Shown here in pieces: positions 24,362 to 36,406 of a stretch of DNA of 64,000 bases; position 1 is the stretch's first letter; each line of letters begins with the position of its first letter. Origin of the DNA: Loxodes magnus (Eukaryota > Ciliophora > Karyorelictea > Loxodida > Loxodidae); assembly GCA_946699065.1 (NCBI GenBank), contig CAMPDV010000133.1, forward strand, positions 186,001 to 250,000. Reading direction: 5' to 3'. Both the position numbers and the translations under genes were made by a program. The notes under the pieces are model-generated. The model did no database searches, was not told where the DNA came from, and worked only from the letters and a program-made list of their open reading frames with translations.

Positions 24362-24962
24362 TTAAAAACTTTAAATGGTAATAAATTATTCGTTTGAGAT
24401 AAAATTAGTATCAAAATAAACTACCGAATTCTTATGTCTCCTAAGAATATTTTACTTCAAATTTAAAATCAAAAAATCAAATGTAAAATAGAATTTAAAG
24501 ATAATTTCATTTCAAAGTGGTTTAAATAAAAAAGAATAACCGAGAATGTTCTTAATCTAACTGTATTTTACAAAGATATACTAAGCAATTTAACTTAATA
24601 ACCAGAATGCTAAAATATTCCTTTAGATCTAGGAAATATCTTTAATAACTATATGACTTCAGTTATTTCTTAGTATATAACTTTGTGAATGTAACTTTTT
24701 AATATTTCTTCTAGTAAGAATCCATCTAAGAGTAGAAGATATTTATATAAGCTTATCTATGTAATATAGATAGCCAATATTCTTATTATCTTGATAAAGT
24801 TACAAGTCAAATAAGAAGATATTAATATACTTAATATTTTTATGTTAATAAAGCTTTACTCCTTTAAATATTATTTGGAGTTAAAATTTACTTTCGATTA
24901 TAGATTTAACTTTGTGAGGGTTATAAATGAGATGAAAAATTTAAAACAACATTTAAATGCAT
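24362..24962. other. Spacer between convergent genes
   Basis: About 600 bp between the tail-to-tail MFS gene and the unknown gene at 24963-25997. AT-rich, no recognised element. Confidence 0.4.
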
Positions 24963-25997
24963 TCATGATATGTATTTCTTCTTTAGTTCCATCAAATCCC
25001 TCGAAAGCATATCCAAAAAGTCCTTGTCACGACTTCCCATTACTTTGACTTTAATTTTGTAGTCGCTTGGAGTTTTAGAACGGCTGTACTAACTTGCAGT
25101 GGTTGTTTTAGGATTAGGACTTTAAAGTTTGTATACTTAAGAAAATCTTGGAGTTTCATTACTTAACCTCAAAAGCTTCTGAGAAATAGAATTGTGTTTT
25201 ACAGTTTCTTAAGTTTGCTTTTAAGGTGATTTCTATGTTGCAATGTTCTTTCTAGGAGTTTCTACTTTCTTGGGCAATGAATAGTGTTTCTCTACTGATC
25301 TCTTATTCTATATCAGTTCTTAGTTCACTTTTGTTTGTCGTGAAGTTCTTTTGGACTAAATTTTATTCTGATTCTATAATTGCTTGACAATTTTAGTTCG
25401 ATCAATTGTTTTACTTGACATGAAGGTTTTAGTTTTTTCATTACTGATTGATCTTTTCAAGTTATCTTAGTATTCTTACATTATCTTCTTAAAGTTGTTT
25501 TTTTAGTTGCTCTTGCTCTATGATTGAAGCCTTTATGTTGCTAATTCCACTTCTTTTCTTAAATGTGATAGATTTTGTTTAAAATCATCTGTATCTTTTG
25601 TCAGTGAGTGCTTTATACCGTTATGTTCTCTAGTTTTATTAGATTTTGGACTTAGATCTTTGCTGATTTTTGATGCATTCTTAAATGAAGTGGTATGTTA
25701 GCCTAATCTTTATGTTGATTTTGGTCTATTTCTATTAGTTACTGAGCCCGGGGCATTGTCAAAATCATTAATTAAATTTAGCTTTAGTGCTGGAACTTAG
25801 CCCTGAGCTTTTTAAGTGTTTAGATTAATTTTCATAAACTACTATTCTTGAGTCCAGTATTAGACAGCAGTTGGTACAAGATTGTTATGCTACTAAGCAA
25901 ACTGAAGTTCTCTTAACCTCCTACAAATATCATTATACTCGAAATGAACTCCATATTTCTATGCTTCATCAATAGTGGGGTGCATGTTTGCTTGCAT
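24963..25997 (-). CDS. Unknown Gln/Ser/Lys-rich basic protein
   Basis: 344 residues in one frame, ATG 25997 to TGA 24963-24965. The first 60 residues look folded (MHPTIDEAQKYGVHFEYND, then ICRRLRELQFAQQ). The rest is low-complexity: a long Lys, Ser, Thr, Gln and Asn-rich stretch with repeated basic-Thr-Pro sites (VETPRKN, SRSKTPSD) typical of phosphorylated cytoskeletal linkers. The final 25 residues are again ordered, ending KDFLDMLSRDLMELKKKYIS. Around 25490-25530 an alternative frame reads as a coiled coil (KASIIEQEQLKKQLQED), so a small unrecognised intron there is possible. No family is recognised; basal-body or axonemal association would fit the composition but is inference. The start lies only about 30 bp below the end of another possible minus-strand frame. 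Confidence 0.65.
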
Positions 25998-28360
25998 CAC
26001 CTACCGAAATTCCTAAGAATATCCGTTCAACATTTCACTTTTTTAAAGACTTGATTCAATTAAAATTAAATGCAGAAACTAAGCTTAATTTCATATCTAG
26101 CGCTACCTATATAAACATCATCCTACAGGTTAAGATTGAAACCTCCTAGGTATCTCAGAAAGATATAATAGAGATCATTGCTTTTAACCATACCAAGTGA
26201 TAAGCTCTATTTTGCTTTAAGCTAATCTATTTCCCTAGTTGAACAGATTGCTCTATTAAAATTAAAACTTCTTCATAGCATTTCTACTTCTTTCTGATCT
26301 ATGTACTCTATATGCTCAGCCTTCCTAGTATCAGCATTCTAATTTAGAAATAGAGAAAAGAGAATACTAGATAATAAACGCTTGAAGCTGCTTTTAAGCT
26401 AAGTATATTAGATTAAAGTAACAAAACAGTAAACTTTCTCTAAATATTCCCTATCATAAGCATAAGAACTATATCAAGCTGTATGTAGCAGATTATACAT
26501 AAAAGGGTTAGATTCTAGTCTTAAAGATTATAAAGTATGACTATATAAAATAAAGGATACTAGTAATTCGATTAATACCAGGATCAATATTATTTAGTTG
26601 TTTCTTTCAAAGGCAAATCTTAATTATAGGAACATACTATGCTTTATAGCTGCTTGATATTGCTAGAGAAAGGAAAATTATAGAAAGATCAAAGCATATT
26701 GCTTAGTATTATAAATATGTAAGCTACTTAGTTCATTCTTCTTTAATTGGGAATTGACAGATATTTTTAATGGTGAAGCGGAAAGACATTGGAATGGCTA
26801 TTATTATTTTTAGAGAAAATAACTTCGAATAATTTTGAATAATATAAGGAGTAAGGCCTTTAATATCCTATAGTTAGGAAATAATAATGAAGCTACTTCT
26901 GTATTTTAAGAAGGCAAATATATCCTATATATAGTTTCCTGGCTGATTAATATAATTAATTTAGTAAGTACATAAGTGAACATCTACTAGGACAACCAAA
27001 TAAAATCAATATTATAAGAAATATCTGAGTTAAGCATTCTTCAAGTATCTCTTTGAGCTTTTATATGATAAGGCTTTTCTATAATCTTATAGTTAATTAC
27101 CTTCACTAATATCTAGCACATATAGTTTTTTATAGCATTCGCATCTTTTTCTCTATATACAGTTTTATTAGGGAGACTAGGAATTAATTAAATACTATCT
27201 ATAAAGCTAAATTAATCTCAGGCTATAGAATAGTTAATAAGGCATATAATTCACTTCTAAGCAAGTAGCTAACTTATCTAAGGAAGCCTAATATACTAAC
27301 ATTAGTGCATTAGACAAGTCTTATAGAAATGTCTGAAAACTGTCTTAAGTATCAATGACATAATCTCAAGTAATAATGGTAGTTAGTGCATATTTCAAAG
27401 CTTTTATTTTATATGTTCATACCTCTTCAATTATATTAATTAAAGTCCCTATAAGAGCATTCACTAAAGGATTTCATTAACTCATAGTAGTTGTTAATAA
27501 ATAATAAGTTCTCTTTGGGAAAATCTTGTTAGGTTAATAAATAAGAATGAATATATTAACTGACTGATGCTACTAAAAAGGCTTATTTTAGATTGTATAA
27601 CTAAGCTAGATTGAAGATTAAAAGTTTTATATCCAATGGAAGAAAAATTAGAGATGAGGTAGTTTAGAATAACTAAAGATAAATAGATTTAAGAGTAAGC
27701 ATATAATTATAATAAGACGCAGATAATCTCAAAGTTTATTACTTCAAAATCAAGAATATATGCTTAATATGCTCTCAAAGAAAGTAACAAAGTATTATTT
27801 AGTAAATCTTAAAATTATATTATAATTTAGAGACTAGAAAGGAAAACAGCTAGCATTAGTAATATGATTATTTAATAAGGATAAGAATTTATCTCATTAA
27901 GATACTTAAAATTTTAGCCTTTAATAGTAGTAAGAATTGAAATTAAGTTACCATTTTATAAAAAAGAAACTCTAGTTTAAATTAGTTTTATAATTAAGTA
28001 TTTCTAGATAAGAAGTTGGTTATTCCTAATCCCTTGTAGACATTCTAAGAATATCTCCTTATAGTCCCCTTCATACCTTACATGTTTTCTTGCTTTTAAA
28101 TATAAAAATAAGTAAGTAAGTTAAAAACTAACCTCCTAATAGCACTTAAATAGATATAAGAGTATTATCCAAAAAGTATATCAATAACTCATGATTAATG
28201 ACATTAGAGTTAAAGCATAATGAATTAGGGGATATACAAAATAGCTATTAGCCATATAACCTATAAATATGCATACAAAGTACTTTATTAGGTAGTATAG
28301 TTCTATCTAAGCATTTTGGACATGAAATGCTAGAACTAAAATCTACATTAAGAATCTCGT
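25998..28360. other. Spacer with one unsupported minus-strand frame
   Basis: About 2.4 kb. Near its left end, a minus-strand frame from ATG 26457 to TGA 26027-26029 becomes 133 codons if a 29-nt GT..AG segment at 26339-26367 is removed; it has a good mix of charged residues but no motif. The remaining 1.9 kb was checked for plus-strand TGA, and no frame exceeds about 200 codons. No RNA gene or repeat was recognised. Confidence 0.35.
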
Positions 28361-29428
28361 TCAGAATGTAGAAAATATAGTGACACTAGCAAAGTGATGT
28401 GGTGAAGCGATGATGAAATAAATATTTAAAAGTAAATTAAAAAGTTACCAAACCTGTTAGGATGTTTATTCTTCTTTATAAAGCATTGGTTCTTCTATCT
28501 GCACTTATTTAGATTTCCTGCAGCACTTTTTTATAAGTAAAGTATAGAGAAGAACCAAAAAGAATATGCAGCACATTGTTATAAGCACTATAGCGTAAAC
28601 TTTTCACGGAATTGACGATTCTTTAGACTTTTCGGAAGCTTGTATCCTTTTCATTTTTAAATAAGCTTGCTTTAGAACAGATACATCAGAGTACTTCATT
28701 AAGCAGTTAAACCACTTAGTTTCTCATTGCTCGTCTACAAAAAACTAAATATAAGGATAATAAATTGCAGCGACGTACAAAAAGCAAGCGTGCTTTTTGT
28801 CCATGTCAGATTGAATCTATTAAGGATTTAAAGCTTCATAGAGCTGCTTGAATTAAGAGTCAAAAGTGCTTGTGGAGCAAAAACCCATTCCAGACGAGTT
28901 AGGAACACAAGCACACTAATTAGAGGCACACTGGTTATCATAATTGCATTTCTTAAATTCATAGTATTTTCTAGGATCATGATTGTATTATCTACTGAAG
29001 CTTTTGTAGTCGCATATTCATATATTTTCATAGCTACACACTGTAGTTGAATTTTTAGATTTGAAGCAATGCTCCTTCAATTCTAATTTGCAACTACTTT
29101 TAACTTTATCACATAGCTCTTCGAACTAAGAGCTACAATAAAAATCATACACCTCCTAAGAATCATAAGCTTGGCTAGAATGGTTCCAAACATTGCAAGG
29201 TAAGTCAGTCTAATACAGATCTCAATAAGGTTAAATATCTAATACGTTACAAACCTTCTTAGAGGTCTAGCAGTTTTTGCCTACATATATAATTTATTCA
29301 GAAACGTTAAAATGTGAGCAATAATTAGCAGGAATAACATTCTAAGATTGATCTACACATACTCATTTAGGACAGCTTAATATTCCTTAAAGACATGCGA
29401 TTTATATAAGTCATAATCTGAAATGCAT
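28361..29428 (-). CDS. Cysteine-rich type I membrane protein
   Basis: 355 residues, ATG 29428 to the first in-frame TGA at 28361-28363. A hydrophobic signal sequence (MHFRLWLIQIACLQGILSC) is followed by about 265 residues with roughly 20 cysteines, spaced as in disulfide-bonded ectodomains, for example CNYDNQCASNQCACVPNSSG. One strong transmembrane helix follows (VYAIVLITMCCIFFLVLLYTLLI), then a basic stop-transfer (KKCCRKSK) and a short acidic tail with PMLYKEE. Two in-frame TGA codons (DEQ-Trp-ETK and SIP-Trp-KVY) are read as Trp. The final 30 codons after PMLYKEE are AT-rich and unlike the rest, so the true end may involve an unrecognised intron and lie elsewhere. No family is recognised; a surface receptor or adhesion protein is plausible. 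Confidence 0.72.
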
Positions 29429-30058
29429 AATGTTTAGATTTAATTCTAATGTCTTAAACTTAATTTAATGCTTATAATATCAACACTATGAAAATAAATC
29501 CCCTCTCTACTTTAATTACCTTTACTGTTTAATACTCTTATCTTCATTTTCTTATTTAAGAGCTTGTTAGAGTTTTAAGTCTGTCATTGAGCTCTATTTC
29601 ATTTCGGTTCTATTGAAGATACTTCACTGAGAATGATATAGACTAGCTTCAGTCTTATTTTATATATAAATAAAGTTAAACTTACTAGCAACTTAATAGA
29701 TTAGAAAGCTAGATCTTGGTCTAAAAAGAGACTGTCACTATTTCATCAAATCTATAACGAGACATCATAAGCTTTTAGCTCTTTATATATAGACTAGATT
29801 AAATACATTCTAGGATATTTCATTGCTAATCTTCTACTCTACTATAATGAATAATGCAAGCTTAAAATAACTAGCTGATTGTCTTATGAAACTATCTTCT
29901 GATAGTAGAAATTAGCAGAGTTTTGGTTGATAATTGCTTTTAAATGTTTTTTAGCCTAGATTTAAAGGTATAGATGATTAGTTTTTTAGTTACTAATGCT
30001 TGATTTAATTTTGATTTACTACCTAGACTTTATTTAATGATTTCAATGTTGAAGCTGA
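29429..30058. other. Spacer without a recognised gene
   Basis: About 630 bp upstream of the cysteine-rich membrane protein, AT-rich, with no recognised gene, RNA or repeat. Confidence 0.4.
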
Positions 30059-30922
30059 TCATTTTAGAAGTATTTCTAGTAAACTATACAGTTAAATATC
30101 TATTTCTCTGATTCTTTATTCATTTAAATTTTATGCTTATACTATGAATAATTTACTAACACAAAGATAATTAATACCTAGTAAGGTTTTAATACCTACT
30201 TTTACCCACATTCCAACCCTTCTACTTTTATAGGCTAATATTAGATAATTCGAATGAAACTAAGCAAATCTTAGTTAAGATGTCTCTTTCTACAGTTCCT
30301 TACTTTTTGGTAGAGCCTTTTATAGCTTATTAGGTAGTAAAAAGTTTACAAATGCGTGAAGTTTTTAATTAGAACTTATACAAGCAAATGATTAATAAAA
30401 GATGCTGTCTTTTACTATATTTCTTGATCCTTATAAAGCTAGATAATTCAATGCCTTCCCCTTATAAACTAATAGTTCAATCCTATTTTTCCTATTTTCA
30501 TCCTTCTAACTAGCTTTATTTTACAGTTAGCTAGTTTACCTTAATTAACTATACCAAGCTATATATTTTACCATTCTAGAACTTAAAAGTTCCTTAAATT
30601 TATCTAAAAACTAATTTCCCTCTATCAGCTTTTTAGCTTTAAGTAGGAAATAAAAGTTGAAGTTTCTTGTAAAAGAACAAATGTTTTTAATCTGTTTTAT
30701 TTGGCAAAACTAGATAGTTTAAAAGTGAATATATAGATAGCAATATGATGTAGATAAGATTAAGGATAGTAAAATTATTAGTGATAAGATAAAGTTCTGC
30801 GTATGTGCTCTTAATTATGTCATACCCACTAAGGAGCCCATGTTTCGTTATATGTATTATCGCTGCTAAGAATCTACTCTTTAGCTGAGCTTTTCATCTA
30901 ATTTTCCTTTAGATGGTTGCAT
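30059..30922 (-). CDS. Possible membrane-anchored protein of unknown family
   Basis: Frame of 287 residues, ATG 30922 to TGA 30059-30061, open for 313 codons in all. The N-terminus is hydrophilic and basic (MQPSKGKLDEKLSQRVDSQ). One hydrophobic helix follows (FILSLIILLSLILSTSYCYL), then alternating amphipathic segments such as KAKKLIEGNQFLDKFKELLS and NRKNRIELLVYKGKALNYL. This single-anchor topology and the balanced charge speak for a real gene. No motif is recognised, and about five frames of this length are expected by chance across the spacers of this window, so it stays a possibility. Confidence 0.35.
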
Positions 30923-31023
30923 TTTTTTTAAGTATACGGTAATGAAATTTGCAAAAATTGAGTTTCTTTTCCACTTAATGGTGGAGTACAGCAAATTTCA
31001 TTAAGTCTCTTGTATATAATAAA

Positions 31024-31506
31024 TCATTATGTGATCAGGAATAAAGAGAGCAAAGAGGCAAGTAAAGTGATAGTTGAGGCTATTAAAATCAAAATAGTCT
31101 TTTCTTAGTTTAAATTTCAGTAAGAACAGTCTTCTTCATCTTCGTTATCATCATTTACAAAACAGTTTTGATATAGCATAGAGAATTAGATTACAAAACA
31201 CCCTGAGAGGATAAACATATATGCAGAGTAAAACGACTAATATATACCTCACATCTAAAGCTTTTTTCTCGTACTTGTTCAACTCCTAAATACAATACAC
31301 AAGCAGGGTACATAAAATAAAGCAGGAAACAGATCTAAAAAAATAGCTAAGATCTAGAATGCAGAAATATAAGTTACAGAAAATATAATCAAACTTGAAA
31401 AGCATAGAATGCTAACTATTGCTTAGATTACCATGGTAATTAAGAAACTTTACTAATAGCTCTTTTTATATTAAGCGCAGAAGAATTGCTTCAATTCAAA
31501 GTCCAT
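31024..31506 (-). CDS. Small four-transmembrane protein
   Basis: 160 residues, ATG 31506 to TGA 31024-31026, no intron. After a short cytosolic start with Cys and Lys/Tyr there are four well separated hydrophobic helices: about residues 23-45, 50-72, 88-108 and 137-158. A basic loop (RSWTSTRKKLQMW) lies between helices 2 and 3. A very acidic, cysteine-bracketed loop (CFVNDDNEDEEDC) lies between helices 3 and 4. The arrangement resembles tetraspan vesicle proteins in outline, but no CCG or other family signature is present. The positive-inside rule puts the acidic loop outside or in the lumen, where the two cysteines could pair. Function unknown. Confidence 0.68.
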
Positions 31507-32367
31507 ATTTATATCACTTAAGAAATAGTTTAAGTCTATCTTCTATAGTTCAAAATTATGATCTAATTAATACCATGATACAGATATTTAGATTCAGTAA
31601 AACAGAAAATAGAACATAAGAGTAAGGAAAGAAACTAAGGCAAACGGAATTAGCTAATTGAATTAAGAACTTGAAATTTCATATCATTTTCACTGTTTCT
31701 TAGATGTACTAAACAGAATGCTGATATAACTAGTAAAGTATTAAGTGTACACTCATAAAAATATGCTATCACTTTTAAGGGATGAATTTATGTCGTTAAA
31801 TCTTGAATTTAGAAATAAATTAAAACAAGAAAAACTTATAATTTATAAGCAAATTTCAAGAATATCAATAACATAATTCCTAAAATACCTAAAATACATT
31901 AGATAGCTAAGTGTGAAATAAGATTTAGACAACATCATTTAAGTATTCATTACATATTTTCTCTCTTACTAGAAGTATAATTAATCAAGCTAAGGACAGC
32001 CGATTAAATTCAAGCTATCATATTTATTAAAACTCCTTTTTCAGTACTCTAGTTTTGACTAGTTTTAAAAAGTCCAAAAAAAGATTTCGTGTAAATTAGT
32101 AGATTTATTACATCTTATAGAGTTTTTAAGACTAATAATATTTATTTGAGATATGCTCTATTTAAACTCAAAGTACCAACATTTATGCTAAAAATATAGT
32201 AAAAACGCTTTTTACTATCATAGTAATTACATAAAAAATAAGCATTTTTAATCTCTATTTTGTAAATTTTATTTAAAAGCTACTTTAAATACCTTTAGTG
32301 TAAATAAGTATTCTTTAACGGTAGTCATTATGGTAAGTATTTAAATTGATTCTTTATATTTTAAATA
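31507..32367. other. Spacer between divergent genes
   Basis: About 860 bp between the four-TM gene and the TauE/SafE gene, probably holding both promoters. An upstream exon coding a signal peptide for the transporter could lie here but was not found. No other element recognised. Confidence 0.35.
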
Positions 32368-33728
32368 ATGTCATTGGCTTGTGTAAGTGACTTGGATTGT
32401 GAAACTATGTGGCTATGTGTGAACTCTGTTTGCTAACACAAAGATTTTTTCCCTGTAACGCTGATGGAGTTTTTCGGAATCATATCCATTTTTGTTGCTT
32501 GCGCTTTGGCAACTGCAGGAGGTGTGAGTGGAGGTGGACTTCCTTGGACTATACTTATTATTCTTTTCAATTTCGATACACATTAAGTTGCTCCTTTGAA
32601 TCATTCAATTCTCTTTGTTAGTGCTCTGATCAGTTTAGCTTTAAACTTTTATTAAAAGCATCCTTAACGAGATGCTCCTGTGATTGACTTCAATATGACG
32701 ATGCTACTCTTGCCTTAATTCTTATTCGGAACTACTTTGGGTGTAATACTCAATAAATCTTTCCCTCAGTGACTAATTTTGGCTTCTCTTTCCATTATTC
32801 TATGTATCAACACTTATAAAGTTTGGCAAAGGTAAGTTGTATCTATAATAAAGAGGAAAGCAGACTTGGAAGTAAGAAAATCTAAAAAAGATGAATGAGA
32901 GCTTAAGCGAAAAACTGATTTAAAAGGAGGAAAAATAGGAGAATCTTGATGCAAACTAGTAAGAAGCTCAAAACAATTCTGAACTTAACTAGATTATAGA
33001 AGAAGAGCGAAATAAATGTCCTGGCAAATAAAACTTAGCATTAATCTCTGTGGTACTCGTTATTATTATTTCATCATTACTTAAAGGAGGTAACAAAGTT
33101 GAAAGCATAATAGGTATAAGCCACTGTGGGTTCTGGTTTTGAGCAATAGAATTTTTGGCTTTTGCTATCTGTCTTTTTTTCACTATTGTATTCGCAAAAT
33201 ACATATCACAGCTACATGAAAAGAAGCTTAAAGCAGGATACTAATTTAAGGATGGTGATATTCATCTTAATTTTAAGAAAACGAGTAAATTTGTACTATT
33301 TAGTTATTTACAATGTGATTGCAGCAGGAGTTGGCATAATCTGCGGACTGCTAGGTATAGCAGGTGGACTTTTAGTAGCTCCACTACTTTTAGGAATGGG
33401 ACTTTTGCCAGAAGTAGCAGCTGCTACAAATGCTTTTATAGTCCTTTTTATTACCTTTTGCACTATTGTTTAGTATTTTATTTTTGGAATAGTTGAGATG
33501 ACTTATTTATGCTATCTCTGCCTTGTTAGTGTTTTTGGAAGTCTTTTTGGACTAAAAGTTCTAAGGAAAGTTGTAGAATATTACTAAAGACCCAGCATAA
33601 TAGTCTTCACAATCTTGCTGGTGCTACTCATCGCTACAATTATTCTACCCATACGTGGATTAATAAACTTGATAAACGACATCAACAAGGGAAGTGATGG
33701 ATTATGGTTCCAGCCTTTATGCAAATGA
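32368..33728 (+). CDS. TauE/SafE-family membrane transporter
   Basis: 439 residues in three exons, ATG 32368 to TGA 33726-33728; introns at 32832-32853 (22 nt) and 33285-33303 (19 nt). The TauE/SafE family exports sulfonates, sulfite or related anions and has two homologous membrane halves. Both are visible. The first contains ALATAGGVSGGGLPW and NHSILFVSAL. The second contains AGVGIICGLLGIAGGLLVAPLL and AAATNAFIVLF, the repeated Gly-rich motif of the family. They are joined by a long charged Gln/Glu/Lys-rich cytoplasmic linker of about 90 residues. The N-terminus has four Cys in a spacing (CVSDLDCETMWLCVNSVC) typical of ciliate members, followed by HKDFFPVTLMEFFGI. A signal peptide is not seen before it, so the start may be incomplete. 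Spliced length is divisible by three. Confidence 0.9.
32832..32853 (+). other. Intron, 22 nt (TauE/SafE gene)
   Basis: Begins GTAAGTTGTATC and ends AAAG. It joins the first membrane half to the Gln/Glu-rich linker in frame. Confidence 0.85.
33285..33303 (+). other. Intron, 19 nt (TauE/SafE gene)
   Basis: GTAAATTTGTACTATTTAG. Removal links FKKT to the second Gly-rich half (NVIAAGVGIICGLLG); without it the two halves are in different frames. Confidence 0.9.
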
Positions 33729-34510
33729 ACTTCTTAAGCAAACATTTAAATATAACCTTATTTTCCACTTATCCTTCGCTAGATGATTCTAGCTTCTACT
33801 TTAAACCAGCTTTAAGTAACTTCTTATACTTAAATATCAAACTAAGGCATCAAGAAAAGCTACGTATTATTAATCAGCTAGATTATATATGCCTTTCAAA
33901 AGATAAATAGTATTTACCTACCTAAAAGTGTAGTTTTACATATCAGCGATTATAAGTGCAATTACTAGAACATCTTAAGCTCTTACTATGTATTTAGTAT
34001 ACCATGTCATGCTACTAAACCAAAGATTAGTTACACTTTTTACGATATTTAATAATAAGCTTAGAGGTAAAGCACTTGGTACTTAGTTATCATAATAAAG
34101 TCCTAAAATATAGATGTTTCAAAGTAAAATTCAGAGAGTTAAGTCAACTAAAGGAATAAATCCCTTCCTAGTTGCCTTAGTTTAATTGCTAGCAATATAG
34201 CCAATAAGATCAAATCACGTTCTTTCTTAGCTTTCAAATTCTGGTTTAATGCATACAATCAATCCAATAACATCGAATCCCCCTTTATTCTAGCCTTTTG
34301 AGATATACTTATCAAATTTTACTTTATTTCAGCTATAAAGAATCACACATCATACTAAAAAGTTGGTTAGCATGCTTACTAATAAAGCATAAAGATTGGT
34401 ATTCTAAAATAAAGGCATAAATGAAAGTAGTAAGGAAACAATTTATAGGCAAAAGTATGAATTATACTAGAATTAGTATTAAATACTATAATTAAGAACT
34501 AATATATAAA
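33729..34510. other. Spacer without a recognised gene
   Basis: About 780 bp between two plus-strand genes. A standard-code frame at 33704-33910 is a shadow overlapping the end of the transporter gene. Nothing else recognised. Confidence 0.4.
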
Positions 34511-36100
34511 ATGCTGTGCTTTGGCTGTGCATCATTCGATTTAAAAACAAACCTTACTTTTTACAAGCTGGGATGCAGTCATGTTTACTGCTAGAAGTGC
34601 TTAGGCTAGTTATAAAACGGCTATTAAATTAGGTGCTCGATTTGTAATTATCAATAGAATAGTTAATAAGTATAGTAGGTTTGGTAAGATGCTTAGTAAA
34701 AGGCAAAGTAGTAGTGTAGTAACCTAGTGTTTTAATATTAAAGCACCAATCCTATCTAGAACTAAGTACAATCTTAGTAGAACTAGGTTTGCTAGTTCCA
34801 CTATAATATATGCCTTTTCATTTGTATAACTTGTAACACGCATATATGTAACTGGTGCAAAAGCTAGTAGCATTAGGGACATAATTTTATTAGTGTTTTA
34901 GAAGCATAAAGCTACTAGTGCTAGATAATCTAGATTTCTTAGTCTGTAAATTTGAGCCAGTTAAGTGAGTAAGTAAACAGATAACTCTAGAAAAATAGTT
35001 AAGAAATTCAAAGTCTAACTAAACTAAAGCAGGAGGCATTGTAAGTATAACAGCTCTATTAATCAAGGATAAATTAGCCTATCTAATACTTGATTTAATA
35101 ATAGTAAAGAATAAAGTAACTAACTGATCTACATATTAAAACAATGAAAGATGAGTAATAACAGTTATCAAATTACGAATAAAATCTAGATCTTCTGAAG
35201 ACTAAGAAAGCTACAATGCCTTCTATTTTTTAATTATTAAAGATAGCAAATATAGAATCCTAGCTTACTAGCGAGAATAAAATAATGGATAATGATTACA
35301 AGTTCAGTATTCAAATGAGTTGTAATTAACAAGCTATTTAGTCAATACAACAGCTATATAATAGTATGATTAAACTTAGAGTGGTTGAAAAATAATAAAA
35401 CCTAGATATTGGAAGGTAATCAATCAATTAGTAGTAAAGTCCTTAAATCCTGAGTAATTTTTAAAACCTTAATATATAACCAAACTAAGGATAAAATATA
35501 CAGAATGCTTAGATAATGCATAATGATTTAAGAGATTAAGGAAATCAGGATGCGTATAAACCTAATTTTTAGATGAATTTTGGATTGTAAAATATGTAGC
35601 AAATATAGAAACCATTGGAGGTGGAAATTCCTTAGATAATATAATCAACCCCAAAACCCTAAATCGCATAAGATCAATAAATCAATTTTTAGCAAATCTA
35701 AAATCCTATTTACTATTAGTAAAATAACCAAGCCTACCAATATTAAGGTCTTTAAAACTTGCAAGGCCAAGAATCTTATAGATGGTAGCAGTAAATCTAG
35801 CCTTATGAAGACATATATAACAATCAGCCTATTTAAAATATCTAAAATTTACTGCAATAAAACATATAAAGTAACACCCCCATCAACAAGAATGATAAAG
35901 ATTAACTTACATTAGAATAATTATAGAAGTATTAATTAGGAGAGAAGGATTTAATACCTTTACAAGAAGCTATAAGCTTTATAAGATAAATGGATTAAAA
36001 GAGCTAGATTAATTTGGACTCTTTAGTCAATAAGTATAAAATCTATAAATCTAATTTATAGAATGTTGCCTTTGAATACATAGCTAGCTAGTTGAGCTGA
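34511..36100 (+). CDS. RING/B-box (TRIM-like) protein with Gln-rich coiled-coil tail
   Basis: 529 residues in one frame, ATG 34511 to TGA 36098-36100, far beyond the chance open length. The N-terminus is a complete RING-HC: Cys3, Cys6, Cys22, His24, Cys27, Cys30, Cys42 and Cys45. A B-box type 2 follows: Cys94, His97, Cys105, Cys108, Cys113, Cys116, His121 and His124. Both sets have canonical spacing. Next come a helical region (about 130-260) and a long low-complexity tail in which a large share of residues is Gln, mostly TAG and TAA codons. RING proteins of this type are E3 ubiquitin ligases, and the B-box and coiled coil mediate assembly. No C-terminal SPRY or NHL domain is seen. The tail ends in an ordered block with LTLEQLQKYQLGEKD. 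Under the standard code it is invisible. Confidence 0.82.
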
Positions 36101-36406
36101 AGAAGGAGCATCTTTCACATTTACAATTATTTAATATAAGGTCTTCTTGTTTAATAAATGTATCTTTCCCTTTTATTTTTATTCCTTTTATCATATTCAA
36201 AAGAGATCAATCATAATTGTTCTCTTCTACTATACGCAGATGAAGATCAATATGTGATATCTTAATAAATTAAAGCTTTACTTTTTACAAGCTTAGCATA
36301 TATAGCATGGTAAGATAGTAAGCTTGCAACTAAGTAGGTCTTTCAATTATTAGTATCTTTATTAGATCATCATTTTGATTCTTTTGATAGCTTCTAGATT
36401 AGATAA
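36101..36406. other. Short spacer
   Basis: About 300 bp between the RING/B-box gene and the WD40 gene, both on the plus strand; it presumably includes the 3' end of one and the promoter of the other. No element recognised. Confidence 0.4.

Noticed and set aside
34581..34955. A tidy 124-codon frame rich in Ala, Ser and Arg that looks like a small basic protein
   Set aside because: It overlaps the RING/B-box gene in another frame; the zinc-ligand spacing in the +2 related frame is decisive and this one is a shadow.
35649..35663. CCCCAAAACCCTAAA, resembling ciliate telomeric repeats
   Set aside because: Single copy, not at a sequence end, and fully explained as codons for Pro, Lys, Pro and Gln inside the RING/B-box gene.
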